Positions 34,531 to 44,034 of a DNA stretch of 64,000 nt are shown one piece after another. Position 1 is the first letter of the stretch. Every line of letters begins with the position of its first letter. The notes beneath the pieces were generated by a model, which saw nothing but the letters and a program-made list of their open reading frames with translations, was not told the origin of the DNA and made no database searches. This stretch comes from Acidobacteriaceae bacterium KBS 146. GTDB lineage: Bacteria > Acidobacteriota > Terriglobia > Terriglobales > Acidobacteriaceae. The translations under genes and the position numbers were made by a program. The stretch covers positions 186,001 to 250,000 of the forward strand of contig JHVA01000001.1 of the NCBI GenBank assembly GCA_000688615.1, written 5' to 3'.

Positions 34531-36516
34531 ATGATTCGTATTCTGCAGCAGGACAACCGCATCACGAAGATACTCTTTGCTGTCATCATTGGCTTTGCAT
34601 GCATCACGATGGTGATCACGCTCGTTCCTGGAGTGTTTGACAACTCAGACACCAACAATGCCAATAACTTTGCCACCGTGCGCGAAACAGGCTTCTTTGG
34701 CCGGCTTGGTGTCAACAGCGCAACGGTGAAGATGACTGAGGTCAACCAGCTCGCGACACGTCAGTTGCAGCAGCAGCGTCTGCCCGAGTTTCTGATGCCT
34801 TATATGACGCAGCGTGCCGGGCAGATCCTGGTGCAGCGGCAAATTCTGAAGCACGAGGCAGATCGTCTCAATCTGCAGGTCACCGATGAAGACCTGCGTC
34901 GCGAGCTCCAGATCGGTCCCTTTGCGCAGTATCTCTTTCCCGGCGGCAAGTACATTGGCGACGATGCGTACATGAACTTCGTCCAGAACTTCTTCCAGGT
35001 GAACCGTGCGGATTTCGAATCGCAGATTAAGAGCGATATGGAGCTGCAGCGCCTGCAGGCTCTGATCACCGGCGGGGTTACGGTCTCTGACAATGCCGTA
35101 CGTGAGGCCTTTAGGCAGCAGGGAACTAAGGTCAAGTTCGATTACGCCGTCCTCTCTTCCGATGATCTGCGTAAGACCATCAACCCCTCGGACGCAGATC
35201 TCGAGAAGTTTTTTAAGGACAATCAGGCCCGCTACGCCACCGCGATCCCGGAGACCCGCAAGATTCAGTACGTCTCGTTCGACGCCTCGAATGTTCCTGG
35301 CGGCAAGCCCCAGATCACGGATGCCGAGGTACAGGGCTACTACAATCAGCATCAGTCCCAGTACCAAGTGAAGGAGCAGGTCAAGGTACGTCATATCCTG
35401 ATCGCTGTTCCTAACGGAACTGACAGCAAGACGGACGCAGCTGCAAAGGCGAAAGCTGACGATCTGTTGAAGCAGATTAAGAGCGGCGGAAACTTTGCCG
35501 ATCTCGCCAGCAAGAACTCGGACGACCCGGGTAGCAAGACGCAGGGTGGCGAACTGGGATGGCTCGATCGCGGCCGTACCGTTCCTGAGTTCGACAAGGT
35601 AGCCTTCACCCTTGCGCCGGGACAGACCTCCGACGTCATCAAAACGCAGTTTGGATACCACATCCTTCAGGTCGAAGATAAGAAGACAGCTCATCTGCGG
35701 CCTCTCTCAGAGGTCAAGGCAGAGATCGTTCCGATCCTCGAACAGCAGCGTGTGGGAGCAGCGGAGCAGACCTACGCTTCACAGCTCGCCGCCGACGCCA
35801 AGAAGAACGGGCTCGAGAAAGCGGCTGAATCCCGCGGGCTGCATGTGGTGAGCACGGATTACGTTGCGAAGGACGGCGTCATTGCTGGTCTCTCCGACGG
35901 ATCTGCAATGCTGACCCAGGCGTTCTCGGTCGTCAAAGGAGCCGATCCCGCCTCTGTCTCCACTGGTGACGGATTTGCGGTCTTCCAGGTGGCGGATATT
36001 AAGGCTGCCCACGCTCCTGTTTTCGCGGAGTATAAGACGCATATCCTCGATGACTATCGCTATCAGCAGGTACCCCTGCTGTTGAATACGCAGCTCAGCA
36101 AGCTCGAAGACCGGGCCAAAGTTCTCAACGACCTCAAAAAGGCCGCTGCGGAGATGAAGATCACGGTCAAGACCAGCGATCTGGTTGCCCGCGACGCGCA
36201 GGTTCCGGAGATCGGATCGATGGGAGGTCCTGCATCGGTAGCCTTTACGCTCAATAAAGGCGCCATCTCTGGCCCGATCAATCTGGGACGCTCTGGTGTT
36301 GTCCTTACCGTCACCGACAAGCAGGAGCCGACGTCTGAAGAGATCGCGAAGAACTTTGACCAGACACGCGAACAACTGCTGAACGATCAGCGTGAGGAAC
36401 TCTTCCGAGTCTACGTGGGCAATCTCACGAAGAAGTATGAAGAGGCCGGGGCAATCCGTTACTCCAAGCGGCAGCCTGCGGCACCCGCCCTGCCCGGCGG
36501 CAGCGCAGGAAGCTAA
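34531..36516 (+). CDS. PpiD/SurA-like peptidyl-prolyl isomerase foldase
   Basis: 661 residues: a short cytosolic start, one membrane helix (about 13-34), a SurA-type chaperone N-domain (about 60-200), a parvulin domain (about 285-383; VKVRHILIAV... FADLASKNSDDPGSKTQGGELGW... FGYHILQVEDKK), and a long C-terminal chaperone region with a second weaker parvulin-like part. This plan is PpiD-like: an inner-membrane anchored foldase acting on newly exported proteins. Ends in a strong terminator. Confidence 0.9.
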   Translation: MIRILQQDNRITKILFAVIIGFACITMVITLVPGVFDNSDTNNANNFATVRETGFFGRLGVNSATVKMTEVNQLATRQLQQQRLPEFLMPYMTQRAGQILVQRQILKHEADRLNLQVTDEDLRRELQIGPFAQYLFPGGKYIGDDAYMNFVQNFFQVNRADFESQIKSDMELQRLQALITGGVTVSDNAVREAFRQQGTKVKFDYAVLSSDDLRKTINPSDADLEKFFKDNQARYATAIPETRKIQYVSFDASNVPGGKPQITDAEVQGYYNQHQSQYQVKEQVKVRHILIAVPNGTDSKTDAAAKAKADDLLKQIKSGGNFADLASKNSDDPGSKTQGGELGWLDRGRTVPEFDKVAFTLAPGQTSDVIKTQFGYHILQVEDKKTAHLRPLSEVKAEIVPILEQQRVGAAEQTYASQLAADAKKNGLEKAAESRGLHVVSTDYVAKDGVIAGLSDGSAMLTQAFSVVKGADPASVSTGDGFAVFQVADIKAAHAPVFAEYKTHILDDYRYQQVPLLLNTQLSKLEDRAKVLNDLKKAAAEMKITVKTSDLVARDAQVPEIGSMGGPASVAFTLNKGAISGPINLGRSGVVLTVTDKQEPTSEEIAKNFDQTREQLLNDQREELFRVYVGNLTKKYEEAGAIRYSKRQPAAPALPGGSAGS

Positions 36517-36542
36517 CGCGCTCAAGTCGCAACCGATGGAGC

Positions 36543-36579
36543 GGGCCTGTTCTCTTCTGAGAACGGGCCCGTTCTTTTT
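36543..36579 (+). terminator. Rho-independent terminator after the foldase gene
   Basis: GGGCCTGTTCTC / GAGAACGGGCCC (one G-U pair) with loop TTCT, then GTTCTTTTT. Twenty-six bases after the stop codon. Confidence 0.88.
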
Positions 36580-36665
36580 AGCATCAGACCTGTCACAGTC
36601 CGAATATTGGGCCAGAAGCATTGTGCCTGTCACAAAAACGCTAGTCTGATTACTATGGGGGTGTG

Positions 36666-38246
36666 ATGAGCAGTGGGGAAGTCAATCAGGCGCGGTTGTC
36701 CGGAATTTTGTTGCATGTCACTTCGCTCCCTTCTTACGGAGGAATAGGAGACTTTGGACCGGCCGCGTATGCCTTCGTAGATTTTCTGGCGGCAGCCAAA
36801 CAAAGGTTATGGCAGGTTCTTCCTCTCAGCCCTACTGGCTACGGAAGCTCTCCCTACTCGGCTCTCTCCGCCTTTGCGGGGAACCCTTTGCTCATCAGTC
36901 TTGAGAAGCTGGTTGAGGCCGGCTGGCTCGCCCCAGAACGAATCGCTGGCCTTGCGGGACACGACGGACCGGTCGACTTCGAGCGGGCGACCCTCGAGAA
37001 ACTACCTCTGATCCATGAGGCAGCCAATAACTTTCTCAATCGCGCCTCTCAGGAGGATCGCGCCAGATACGACGCGTTTGTGCAACACAATGATCCATGG
37101 CTTCCGGATTACGCGATGTTTACAGTTCTTCGGAGAAGATTCCAGCTCGCAAGCTGGAATTACTGGCCGCAACCGTTTGCGCATCGTCAAAAGGACGCGA
37201 TCGCAGAATTGCGCACAAGTGCCGCGCAGGAACTTGCTGTCGAACAGGTCATTCAGTTCTTCTTCGAAGAACAATGGTGTGCGCTCCGAAAATATTGCTC
37301 GGATCGTTCCATCCGTATTCTCGGCGATGTCGCGATCTTTGTGAGCTATGACAGCGCCGACGTCTGGCTTCATCCCGAGATCTTCGAACTCGATGATTCA
37401 AGGATGCCGCTCCGCGTCTCTGGCGTGCCTCCCGATTATTTTTCGGCTACAGGGCAGCGGTGGGGAAATCCCTTATACAAATGGCAGACCTTGACGGAGC
37501 GAGGCTTCGACTGGTGGGTCGCTCGCATTCGCCGGTCGCTTGTCCTTTATGACATGATCCGTCTCGATCACTTCCGCGGATTCGAAGCCTGCTGGTCGAT
37601 TCCGGCTCAGGAAGAAACGGCGATCAACGGAAGCTGGATCAAAGCTCCAGGAATGGAGCTCTTCGATCACCTGAAGACCATCTTTGGAGACCTGCCGTTT
37701 ATAGCGGAAGACCTTGGCCTGATCACTCCCGAAGTTAATCAGCTGCGGGAGCACTTTCAGATGCCAGGTATGAGGGTCCTCCAGTTTGGATTCTCAGACC
37801 GTACAGCCCATCTCCACCTGCCGCACTGCTTCGTGCCGAACACCGTCGTCTACACCGGAACCCACGACAACAACACGACGCTGGGATGGTGGCGCGAAAA
37901 CGCGAGTCCGCAGGAACGCACGAACGCCGAGACCTATCTGCATCCGATACGGTACGAAGGGGAGATTGTCTGGGCGATGATGCGTGCCGCCGCACGGTCT
38001 GTAGCAAGTATCTGTATCTTCCCACTACAGGATGTCCTCCATCTCGGGAGCGAAGCACGGATGAATACGCCGGCAGCCTCCTATGGCAACTGGGCATGGC
38101 GTTATCACTCCGACGCACTTCATCTGGATTTTGCGGTTCAACTGGCAGCTTTGATGGAAATGACGGACCGAGACGGATACGTTCCTCCTCAATCAGTAGT
38201 GGATACCCTCTCAAGCGTCTCGGCAGAGTCCAGCCAGACGATTTAG
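36666..38246 (+). CDS. malQ: 4-alpha-glucanotransferase (amylomaltase)
   Basis: 526 residues, usual for GH77. Visible features: SYGGIGDFGPAAYAFVDFL near the N-terminus, VPPDYFSATGQRWGNPLYKW (about 258-277), the nucleophile region YDMIRLDHFRGFEACW (Asp in RLDHFRG), the acid/base Glu in PFIAEDLG and the conserved YTGTHDNNTTLGWW. It transfers maltodextrin chains and releases glucose in glycogen or maltose use. I start at ATG 36666, five bases after GGGGG; GTG 36663 is possible. No other glycogen gene is adjacent. Confidence 0.96.
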   Translation: MSSGEVNQARLSGILLHVTSLPSYGGIGDFGPAAYAFVDFLAAAKQRLWQVLPLSPTGYGSSPYSALSAFAGNPLLISLEKLVEAGWLAPERIAGLAGHDGPVDFERATLEKLPLIHEAANNFLNRASQEDRARYDAFVQHNDPWLPDYAMFTVLRRRFQLASWNYWPQPFAHRQKDAIAELRTSAAQELAVEQVIQFFFEEQWCALRKYCSDRSIRILGDVAIFVSYDSADVWLHPEIFELDDSRMPLRVSGVPPDYFSATGQRWGNPLYKWQTLTERGFDWWVARIRRSLVLYDMIRLDHFRGFEACWSIPAQEETAINGSWIKAPGMELFDHLKTIFGDLPFIAEDLGLITPEVNQLREHFQMPGMRVLQFGFSDRTAHLHLPHCFVPNTVVYTGTHDNNTTLGWWRENASPQERTNAETYLHPIRYEGEIVWAMMRAAARSVASICIFPLQDVLHLGSEARMNTPAASYGNWAWRYHSDALHLDFAVQLAALMEMTDRDGYVPPQSVVDTLSSVSAESSQTI

Positions 38247-38280
38247 ACTGAAGACGTAATCTCAAAACACAGGAGTATCC

Positions 38281-38466
38281 ATGCCTCTCTCTGGCGAAGC
38301 CATCCGTACCATGAACTACGTTGACGACATTTCGGTGACGCTGCGTCGTATTCTCGCCGTTCTGCCTTCGCTGACCGAAGAGGAGCGCCAGCGTGTTGCA
38401 GAACACATCAAGCATGCCGATCCCAGCTATGATTCGGTGCTCGCCGCTGTTGCAGGAAAGAAGTGA
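38281..38466 (+). CDS. Small conserved-looking protein, unknown function
   Basis: 61 residues, charged and helical: YVDDISVTLRRILAVLPSLTEEERQRVAEHIKHADPSYDSVLAAV. No membrane segment or Cys. AGGAG lies seven bases before the ATG, and its stop overlaps the GTG of the next gene as GTGA, so the two are coupled and probably work together. I do not recognise a family. Confidence 0.75.
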   Translation: MPLSGEAIRTMNYVDDISVTLRRILAVLPSLTEEERQRVAEHIKHADPSYDSVLAAVAGKK

Positions 38467-39029
38467 TCAAGATGACGGAGCCTCGTCCTGCAATCCGCGT
38501 GGTTGCCGTGATCGGGGCAGGCAAGGCGGGCCGGAGCTTTGCGATGGCCTGTGCAGCCGCTGGTTTTTACGTTGTCCTCGAAGATGTCATGCCTTCCAAT
38601 CTGCGCAGGGCCGAGATGGAGTACTCCGATCTCAGCCTGCGGGGAGGGTATGGAGAGCTTGAACTGGCTTCTACCGTCGAGGGTGCCGTGCGCGAAGCCG
38701 ACATTGCCATCGATTTTGTCCCCGATGAACTTGAGTCCAAGCTCGAGATATTCAGCATGGTCGATCGCATGGCCCCTCCCAAAACCATCCTGTGCACGCC
38801 GAGTGTCGCCCTCAGTATTACCGACCTCGCCTCCTGCGTTTATAGGCCCGATCGTTGTGTCGCTATCCGGGGAGAGGTATTGAAGGGAAGCTCTGTAGAA
38901 GTTCTCTATCCGGCACAGATTGCGCCTGCCGTTCTTGACGCTGTTGAGGATTTTTTCCGGCGTCTCGGTACCATTCCGGATTCGATGCCCGATCCGGAGG
39001 CTGCTGCTCTCACAAAAAACATGAGTTAG
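38463..39029 (+). CDS. NAD-binding protein, 3-hydroxyacyl-CoA dehydrogenase N-domain only
   Basis: 188 residues. A Rossmann opening VVAVIGAGKAGRSFAMACAAAGFYVVLED (about 13-41) and the EADIAIDFVPDELESKLEIFS helix-strand match the N-terminal NAD domain of 3-hydroxyacyl-CoA dehydrogenases. The C-terminal dimerisation and substrate domain is missing. The usual catalytic Ser/His/Glu set is not clear; the region where HFFNP occurs reads VAIRGEVLKGSSVEV. It may be a regulatory or alternative-substrate member. GTG start overlaps the small upstream gene. Confidence 0.78.
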   Translation: MIKMTEPRPAIRVVAVIGAGKAGRSFAMACAAAGFYVVLEDVMPSNLRRAEMEYSDLSLRGGYGELELASTVEGAVREADIAIDFVPDELESKLEIFSMVDRMAPPKTILCTPSVALSITDLASCVYRPDRCVAIRGEVLKGSSVEVLYPAQIAPAVLDAVEDFFRRLGTIPDSMPDPEAAALTKNMS

Positions 39030-39147
39030 GGTCACTCACCCCGGTTCGGTACCAATTCGGCTCATTCTGGGTACCTTTCATCACATATGGAACTCTTTTG
39101 CTTCCCGTTGCGTAACAAAAAAGTGATATCTAAGTCAAAGAACCGTC

Positions 39148-40404
39148 ATGCGCGCCCTTGTTGACATCTTCGCTCAGGTCTTCCGATCCATTGCCGCGAA
39201 TAAGCTGCGCTCGTTTCTGACCATGTTTGGAATCGCCTGGGGCGTGGCTTCGCTTCTGCTCCTGATTGGACTTGGGGAGGGTTTTCGTTCCGGACAACGT
39301 CGGGGCCTGGCTCAGCTCGGGCAGGATGTCATCATGACCTGGGGCGGGACCATTCCTGCGATGCCGAATCAGCACACCGGAATGCGCCCGTATAAATTGA
39401 CGGTGAGTGATGCGGTGGCCATTCGCCAGCAGGCCCAGCATGTGCGCAATGTCACGGCCTTCATCAACCGGGGTGACCTCAAGCAGGTCAGCGAGTTCTC
39501 CAGCTCCGGAGGCTCAGTCATGGGAGTCGAGGCAAATTATCCGGAGATTCGCAATATTCCCATCGACGAGGGCCGCTTCCTCAATGTCGATGATGTGGCG
39601 CAGCGCCGGAGGGTCGTCGTCCTCGGCCAGAAAAACAACAAGCTGCTCTTTCCCGGTCGCCCATCTGTGGGAGCTTTCATCACGATTAACGGAGCTCGTT
39701 TCCAGGTGATTGGTGTCGCGCAGAAGATTGGTCGTGGCAATAACGATGGCGACAATCAAAGGCTCTACATTCCTTTGTCGACGATGCTCGAGCTGTTTCC
39801 GATGACCGGCGAGAACATTCCTGAAGATTCGGTCTCTTCCATTCAGTACCAGCCTTCTACTCCTGATCTGAATGAGACGGCCAAAGCCGAGGTCCATCGC
39901 GTCATCGCTGAAAGGCACGGCTTCGATCCAGCGGTCAAAGACGCCTTCGAAGAATGGGACACCATCAAATCTGAGCGAACAGTAGGACTCATCTTCACGG
40001 CGATGGATGTCTTTCTTGGCGGAGTCGGCATCGTTACGCTGGCTCTCGGTGCTGTCGGGATTATCAACATCATGCTGGTGACTGTTACCGAACGGACCCG
40101 GGAGATTGGCTTGAGAAAGGCGCTTGGAGCGACGAATCGCAGCATTCTGATGCAGTTTTTTCTCGAGGGTCTGCTGCTTACGGGACTGAGCGGGATGATC
40201 GGCATTATCGGTGCAGGACTTCTGATGTTTGCTCTGGGCAAGGCAATGGGAAATAACCAGATGGGCTTTGATCCTCCCCGACTGGTGCCCTGGTCTGCGG
40301 CGATGGCGATGGGAACCCTTGTCTTGTGTGGAGTTGTTGCGGGGCTGTATCCGGCGAGCAAAGCAGCCTCGCTCGAGCCGGTAGAAGCCCTCAGAAAGGA
40401 ATAG
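39148..40404 (+). CDS. MacB-like ABC transporter permease
   Basis: 418 residues: one N-terminal membrane helix after AANKLRSFLTMFGIAWGVASLLLLIGLG (about 15-42), a periplasmic MacB core domain (about 50-270), and three C-terminal helices (about 285-310, 335-365, 378-400) with the FtsX-like motif ERTREIGLRKALGATNRSI. Ends EPVEALRKE, typical of FtsX permeases. It exports macrolide-, lipoprotein- or peptide-type substrates using a separate ATPase, which is not encoded here. It is followed after 5 bp by a paralogue. Confidence 0.92.
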   Translation: MRALVDIFAQVFRSIAANKLRSFLTMFGIAWGVASLLLLIGLGEGFRSGQRRGLAQLGQDVIMTWGGTIPAMPNQHTGMRPYKLTVSDAVAIRQQAQHVRNVTAFINRGDLKQVSEFSSSGGSVMGVEANYPEIRNIPIDEGRFLNVDDVAQRRRVVVLGQKNNKLLFPGRPSVGAFITINGARFQVIGVAQKIGRGNNDGDNQRLYIPLSTMLELFPMTGENIPEDSVSSIQYQPSTPDLNETAKAEVHRVIAERHGFDPAVKDAFEEWDTIKSERTVGLIFTAMDVFLGGVGIVTLALGAVGIINIMLVTVTERTREIGLRKALGATNRSILMQFFLEGLLLTGLSGMIGIIGAGLLMFALGKAMGNNQMGFDPPRLVPWSAAMAMGTLVLCGVVAGLYPASKAASLEPVEALRKE

Positions 40405-40409
40405 ACCCG

Positions 40410-41648
40410 ATGATCAGAGATATCTTTCTTCAGGCGATGGAGGCCATGCGCTTCAATGGCCGCCGCACCGCAATTACTGTCGTCGGGATGGCATGGGGAA
40501 TCGCCACGGTGGTTCTTTTGCTCGCTTACGGGGCTGGGTTCGGGCGCGCCTTTGAGGCGATCTTTGCGCAGTGGGGAACGCACATGATCGGCATCTTTCC
40601 CGGGACAACCAGTGAGCAGGCCGGAGGAACTAAAGCCGGTATCAAGGTCAGGTTCAAGCAGGATGATGTCGAGCGTATTCAGGAGACTGTTCCCGGGATC
40701 ATGCATGTGTCTCCTATGCTCTGGAAGCAGGTTCCCGTCCAGAACGACCTCCACACGTTTACGTGGGAGGTCGACGGAGTCACTCCGGAGCTTGCGGACA
40801 TCATGAACATCCAGATCGATGAGGGCAGGTTCCTCTCCCCGGCGGACATGCAGCAGCGCAATCATGTGGTCGTCATCGGAGCCGAGGCGAAGAGGAAGCT
40901 GTTCTCCGGGATGTTTCCGCTGGGTCAGAAGATCCATATCAACGGCATCAGCTTCGAGGTGGTCGGTGTCCTTAAACCCAAGATGCAGGAGGGAGACGAC
41001 AATATCAACCGTGTCAGCTACATTCCGTTTCCCACCATGGGAGACATCAAGGACACCAAGTATCTCGACGGCATCTGGATGAATTACCACGGCGATCATA
41101 TGGCGGTGGAGCGGGCGTTGCGCAACCAGATGGGAGCGGCGCATGGATTTCGCCCCACCGATAAGAATGCGATGTGGGTGGCGAACATCATGTCGCAACT
41201 GGCACAGTTTCGCCTGATCTCGATCGGCCTGCAGGCGCTGCTTCTTTTTATTGGAGTTCTTACGCTTGGGATTGCGGGCATAGGGCTGATGAACATCATG
41301 CTGGTCAGTGTGCAGCAGCGAACGCGGGAGATCGGCATCGAGAAGGCCCTTGGCGCTCGCAAGCGCCATATCCTTTTTCAGTTCTTAGCCGAGGCCCTCG
41401 TCATTACCGGTGTCGGCGGTTTCGGAGGCATCCTGCTCGCCTTCACCGTGAGCAAGGTGGTGGGCGGCATTACCTTCTACAGTGCCATTGCCACCAACGC
41501 CAGCGCTGCCGATATCTATCTGCTGATTTCGCCGAACATCGTGATTGTGGCGACAGCCGTTCTGGTTGTGGTTGGCATCGTCAGCGGAATGATTCCTGCC
41601 ATCCAGGCTGCCAATCTCGATCCTATTGAAGCGCTTCGGTACGAGTAG
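40410..41648 (+). CDS. MacB-like ABC transporter permease (paralogue)
   Basis: 412 residues from ATG 40410 (AAAGGA upstream; a longer frame back to 40326 overlaps the preceding gene). Same plan as its neighbour: helix near 20-45 (TAITVVGMAWGIATVVLLLAYGAGF), periplasmic domain, FtsX motif QQRTREIGIEKALGARKRHI and three C-terminal helices ending LDPIEALRYE. The pair probably forms a heterodimer with an ATPase encoded elsewhere, since neither ATPase nor membrane-fusion protein lies nearby. Confidence 0.92.
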   Translation: MIRDIFLQAMEAMRFNGRRTAITVVGMAWGIATVVLLLAYGAGFGRAFEAIFAQWGTHMIGIFPGTTSEQAGGTKAGIKVRFKQDDVERIQETVPGIMHVSPMLWKQVPVQNDLHTFTWEVDGVTPELADIMNIQIDEGRFLSPADMQQRNHVVVIGAEAKRKLFSGMFPLGQKIHINGISFEVVGVLKPKMQEGDDNINRVSYIPFPTMGDIKDTKYLDGIWMNYHGDHMAVERALRNQMGAAHGFRPTDKNAMWVANIMSQLAQFRLISIGLQALLLFIGVLTLGIAGIGLMNIMLVSVQQRTREIGIEKALGARKRHILFQFLAEALVITGVGGFGGILLAFTVSKVVGGITFYSAIATNASAADIYLLISPNIVIVATAVLVVVGIVSGMIPAIQAANLDPIEALRYE

Positions 41649-41973
41649 GCTATCCCTATACCAATTCATGCAAAGTCTTGGGATAAAAAGACTTAAGTCC
41701 GGACTTCCATCTGCGGGCCTGTCATTCCCCGGCTTTCACCCGCTGCATCCAGTATAGCGGCGGAACAGCATTCATTCGGCAGATGTAACTCCAGGCCAGA
41801 GAATAGTTTCGGTCGCTTCAGGGGTTGACAGGTTTCGTGGAGACCTGGGCGTTACAGACGAAATACAGGGATTCTTCGGCTACGGTTCAGAAGGACGGAA
41901 GTTGTCAGCTTCGGGAGGAATTTGTCGCTTTCGCGACGAAATCTCCGCGTTCAGATTGATTTCGCGCTCAGAT
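41649..41973. other. Intergenic region between convergent ABC genes
   Basis: About 325 bp. Apart from an imperfect hairpin near 41920-41941 (TTTGTCGC opposite GCGACGAAA) I see no gene or repeat. The hairpin is close to the stop of the minus-strand exporter and may be its terminator. Confidence 0.4.
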
Positions 41974-44028
41974 TTAGTCGGCGCTTAGAGGTTCGAGGCG
42001 AACGTCGCCGCCGGGACCGGTTCCCAGCTCCTGATCCTTGTACTGCAGCTGGTAGAGCTTCCAATAAAGTCCGCGTTGCGCCAGAAGCTGCTGGTGGGTG
42101 CCTTTCTCTCGCAGTTGCCCTTTGTGCATTACAAGAATGGTGTCGGCCTTCTGGATCGTCGACAGGCGATGCGCAATCAGGATGGAGGTGCGGCCTGTGA
42201 TCATGCGCGAGAGGGCTAGACGGACGCGCAACTCGGTGTCGGTGTCGACGGAGCTGGTCGCTTCGTCAAGGATGAGGATGCGCGGAGCATGGGCGAGGGC
42301 ACGGGCGAAGCTGATCAGCTGCTTCTGGCCGGTGGAAAGTGTAGCCCCACGCTCCTGGACAGGCTCTTTGAACTGTTGAGGAAGGGTACGGATAAAGTCC
42401 CCGACATTGACCTCATCGCAAGCCTCTTCCAGAGCTTCATCCGTAATCCATGTCGATCCGAGACGAACGTTGTCCGCGATGGTGCCGGAGAAGAGGAACG
42501 GATCCTGCAGGACGACACCGAAGCGCCGTCGAAGCGTGGTGAGATTCTGCTGGCGAACATCGACGCCGTCGACAAGAATCTCGCCGCGCTGGATGTCGTA
42601 AAAACGCATCATCAGGCCGGTGATGGTCGTCTTGCCAGCGCCGGTATGGCCAACGATGGCAGCGGTCTCGTCGGGTTCGATGGTGAAGGTGACACCGCGA
42701 AGAATCCACTCGATATCGGCGAAGGAGTCCAGCTCCTGAGAGGTTGTGGCGTTCCTGATGCGGGCCAGCTGATGCTCATCCAGGTGCTGATAGGTGAACC
42801 AGACGTCGCGGAACTCGACGCGTCCGGAGTTGTCGCCCGCGACGGGTTCGGCCGGCGATACGATCTCGGACTGGGTATCGAGGAGCTTGAAGACACGTTC
42901 CGCCGCTGCCATGGCCGCCTGCAGGATGTTGTACTTGTCGCTGAGATCCTGAATAGGCCGGAAGAAGCGCTGCGCGTACTGGATAAAAGCAATCAATACA
43001 CCCAGCGTGACCGTCCCGAAGATGCTGCTGTGGATGGCACTGGAACCCGGAATGACGTACGTGTGAGAAGTAAGCCAGGTGAAGGCCCCCGTGTGGAGAA
43101 CGCTGATTCCGCCGCGCCAGATGACGAGAGCGATGGCCGTCGAGCTAAGAAACTCTACGATGGGGTAGTACAGCGCGTAAGCAAAGATGGCATCGGTCCA
43201 GGCCTTTTTGTTCTCCGCGTTTACGGCGGAGAAGTCATTGAAAGCCCGGCGCTCGCGATTGAAGAGCTGCACGATCGCCATGCCCGAGACATACTCCTGG
43301 GTGAAGGCGTTGATGCGTGCCGTGGCCGAACGCTGCCGGCGATAACTATCGCGGACATGCTTGCGGAAGATGCGGGTGACATACAGGATCCCGGGGATGA
43401 CCGAGATGGAGAGCAGGGCGAGCGGCCAGCTCATCTGCAGCATGATGATGACGATGAAGGCGAGGACGAAGACGTCTTCGAAAATCGCAAGAACGCCTGA
43501 GGTGAACATCTCGTTCAGGGCATCGACGTCGGAGGTGACACGGGTAACGAGCCTGCCGACGGGATTGCGGTCAAAGAACGAAGGCGACATGCGCTGCAGA
43601 TGCCGGAAGATCTGGCTGCGCAGATCGAACATAATCTTCTGCCCGGTCCACTGCATCAGGTACGTCTGTACGAACTCCAGCCCGAAGGTTAGAACCAGGG
43701 CCCCGAGATACAGAAAGCCAAGTTGCGTGATTCCCGTCATCGCATCGGGGCTGAGGTGATGGGCGAGCCAGGATAATTGCGCCGGAGGCGTCTCGGTCAT
43801 GTAGGTATCGACCGCTACCTTGACCAGATACGGTCCCATGACATCGGTGGCCGCCTTGATGAGAATGGCGATTGCGGAGAGGACAACCTGGAGACGATAG
43901 GGGCGAAGATAGGTCAGCAGCCGCCGCATAAGACGGCCGTCATACACCTTACCTACGACTTCATCGTCCTGCGCAACCTTCTTCGCAGGGTCTTTCGGGG
44001 CGTTGCCGGCTGTCTTTTGATCGGCCAT
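41974..44028 (-). CDS. ABC exporter, fused membrane and ATPase domains (MsbA/YheI type)
   Basis: 684 residues. Six-helix transmembrane domain (about 50-350), then an ATPase with Walker A GHTGAGKTT, a signature in the variant form LSTGQKQLISFARAL, Walker B ILILDEATSSVD and the H-loop IAHRLSTIQ. A long insertion (about 420-450) separates the early strands of the ATPase. Likely a homo- or heterodimeric exporter of lipid or drug. It is downstream of the DUF1223 gene by 6 bp and so shares its transcript. Confidence 0.93.
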   Translation of the reverse strand: MADQKTAGNAPKDPAKKVAQDDEVVGKVYDGRLMRRLLTYLRPYRLQVVLSAIAILIKAATDVMGPYLVKVAVDTYMTETPPAQLSWLAHHLSPDAMTGITQLGFLYLGALVLTFGLEFVQTYLMQWTGQKIMFDLRSQIFRHLQRMSPSFFDRNPVGRLVTRVTSDVDALNEMFTSGVLAIFEDVFVLAFIVIIMLQMSWPLALLSISVIPGILYVTRIFRKHVRDSYRRQRSATARINAFTQEYVSGMAIVQLFNRERRAFNDFSAVNAENKKAWTDAIFAYALYYPIVEFLSSTAIALVIWRGGISVLHTGAFTWLTSHTYVIPGSSAIHSSIFGTVTLGVLIAFIQYAQRFFRPIQDLSDKYNILQAAMAAAERVFKLLDTQSEIVSPAEPVAGDNSGRVEFRDVWFTYQHLDEHQLARIRNATTSQELDSFADIEWILRGVTFTIEPDETAAIVGHTGAGKTTITGLMMRFYDIQRGEILVDGVDVRQQNLTTLRRRFGVVLQDPFLFSGTIADNVRLGSTWITDEALEEACDEVNVGDFIRTLPQQFKEPVQERGATLSTGQKQLISFARALAHAPRILILDEATSSVDTDTELRVRLALSRMITGRTSILIAHRLSTIQKADTILVMHKGQLREKGTHQQLLAQRGLYWKLYQLQYKDQELGTGPGGDVRLEPLSAD

Positions 44029-44034
44029 CTATCT

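Noticed and set aside
39843-41369. 508-codon minus-strand frame opposite the two permease genes
   Set aside because: It spans two genuine genes on the other strand, with His/Arg-rich composition expected of antisense translation.
42289-43500. 403-codon plus-strand frame opposite the ABC exporter
   Set aside because: Antisense to a complete exporter with all motifs; no family match.
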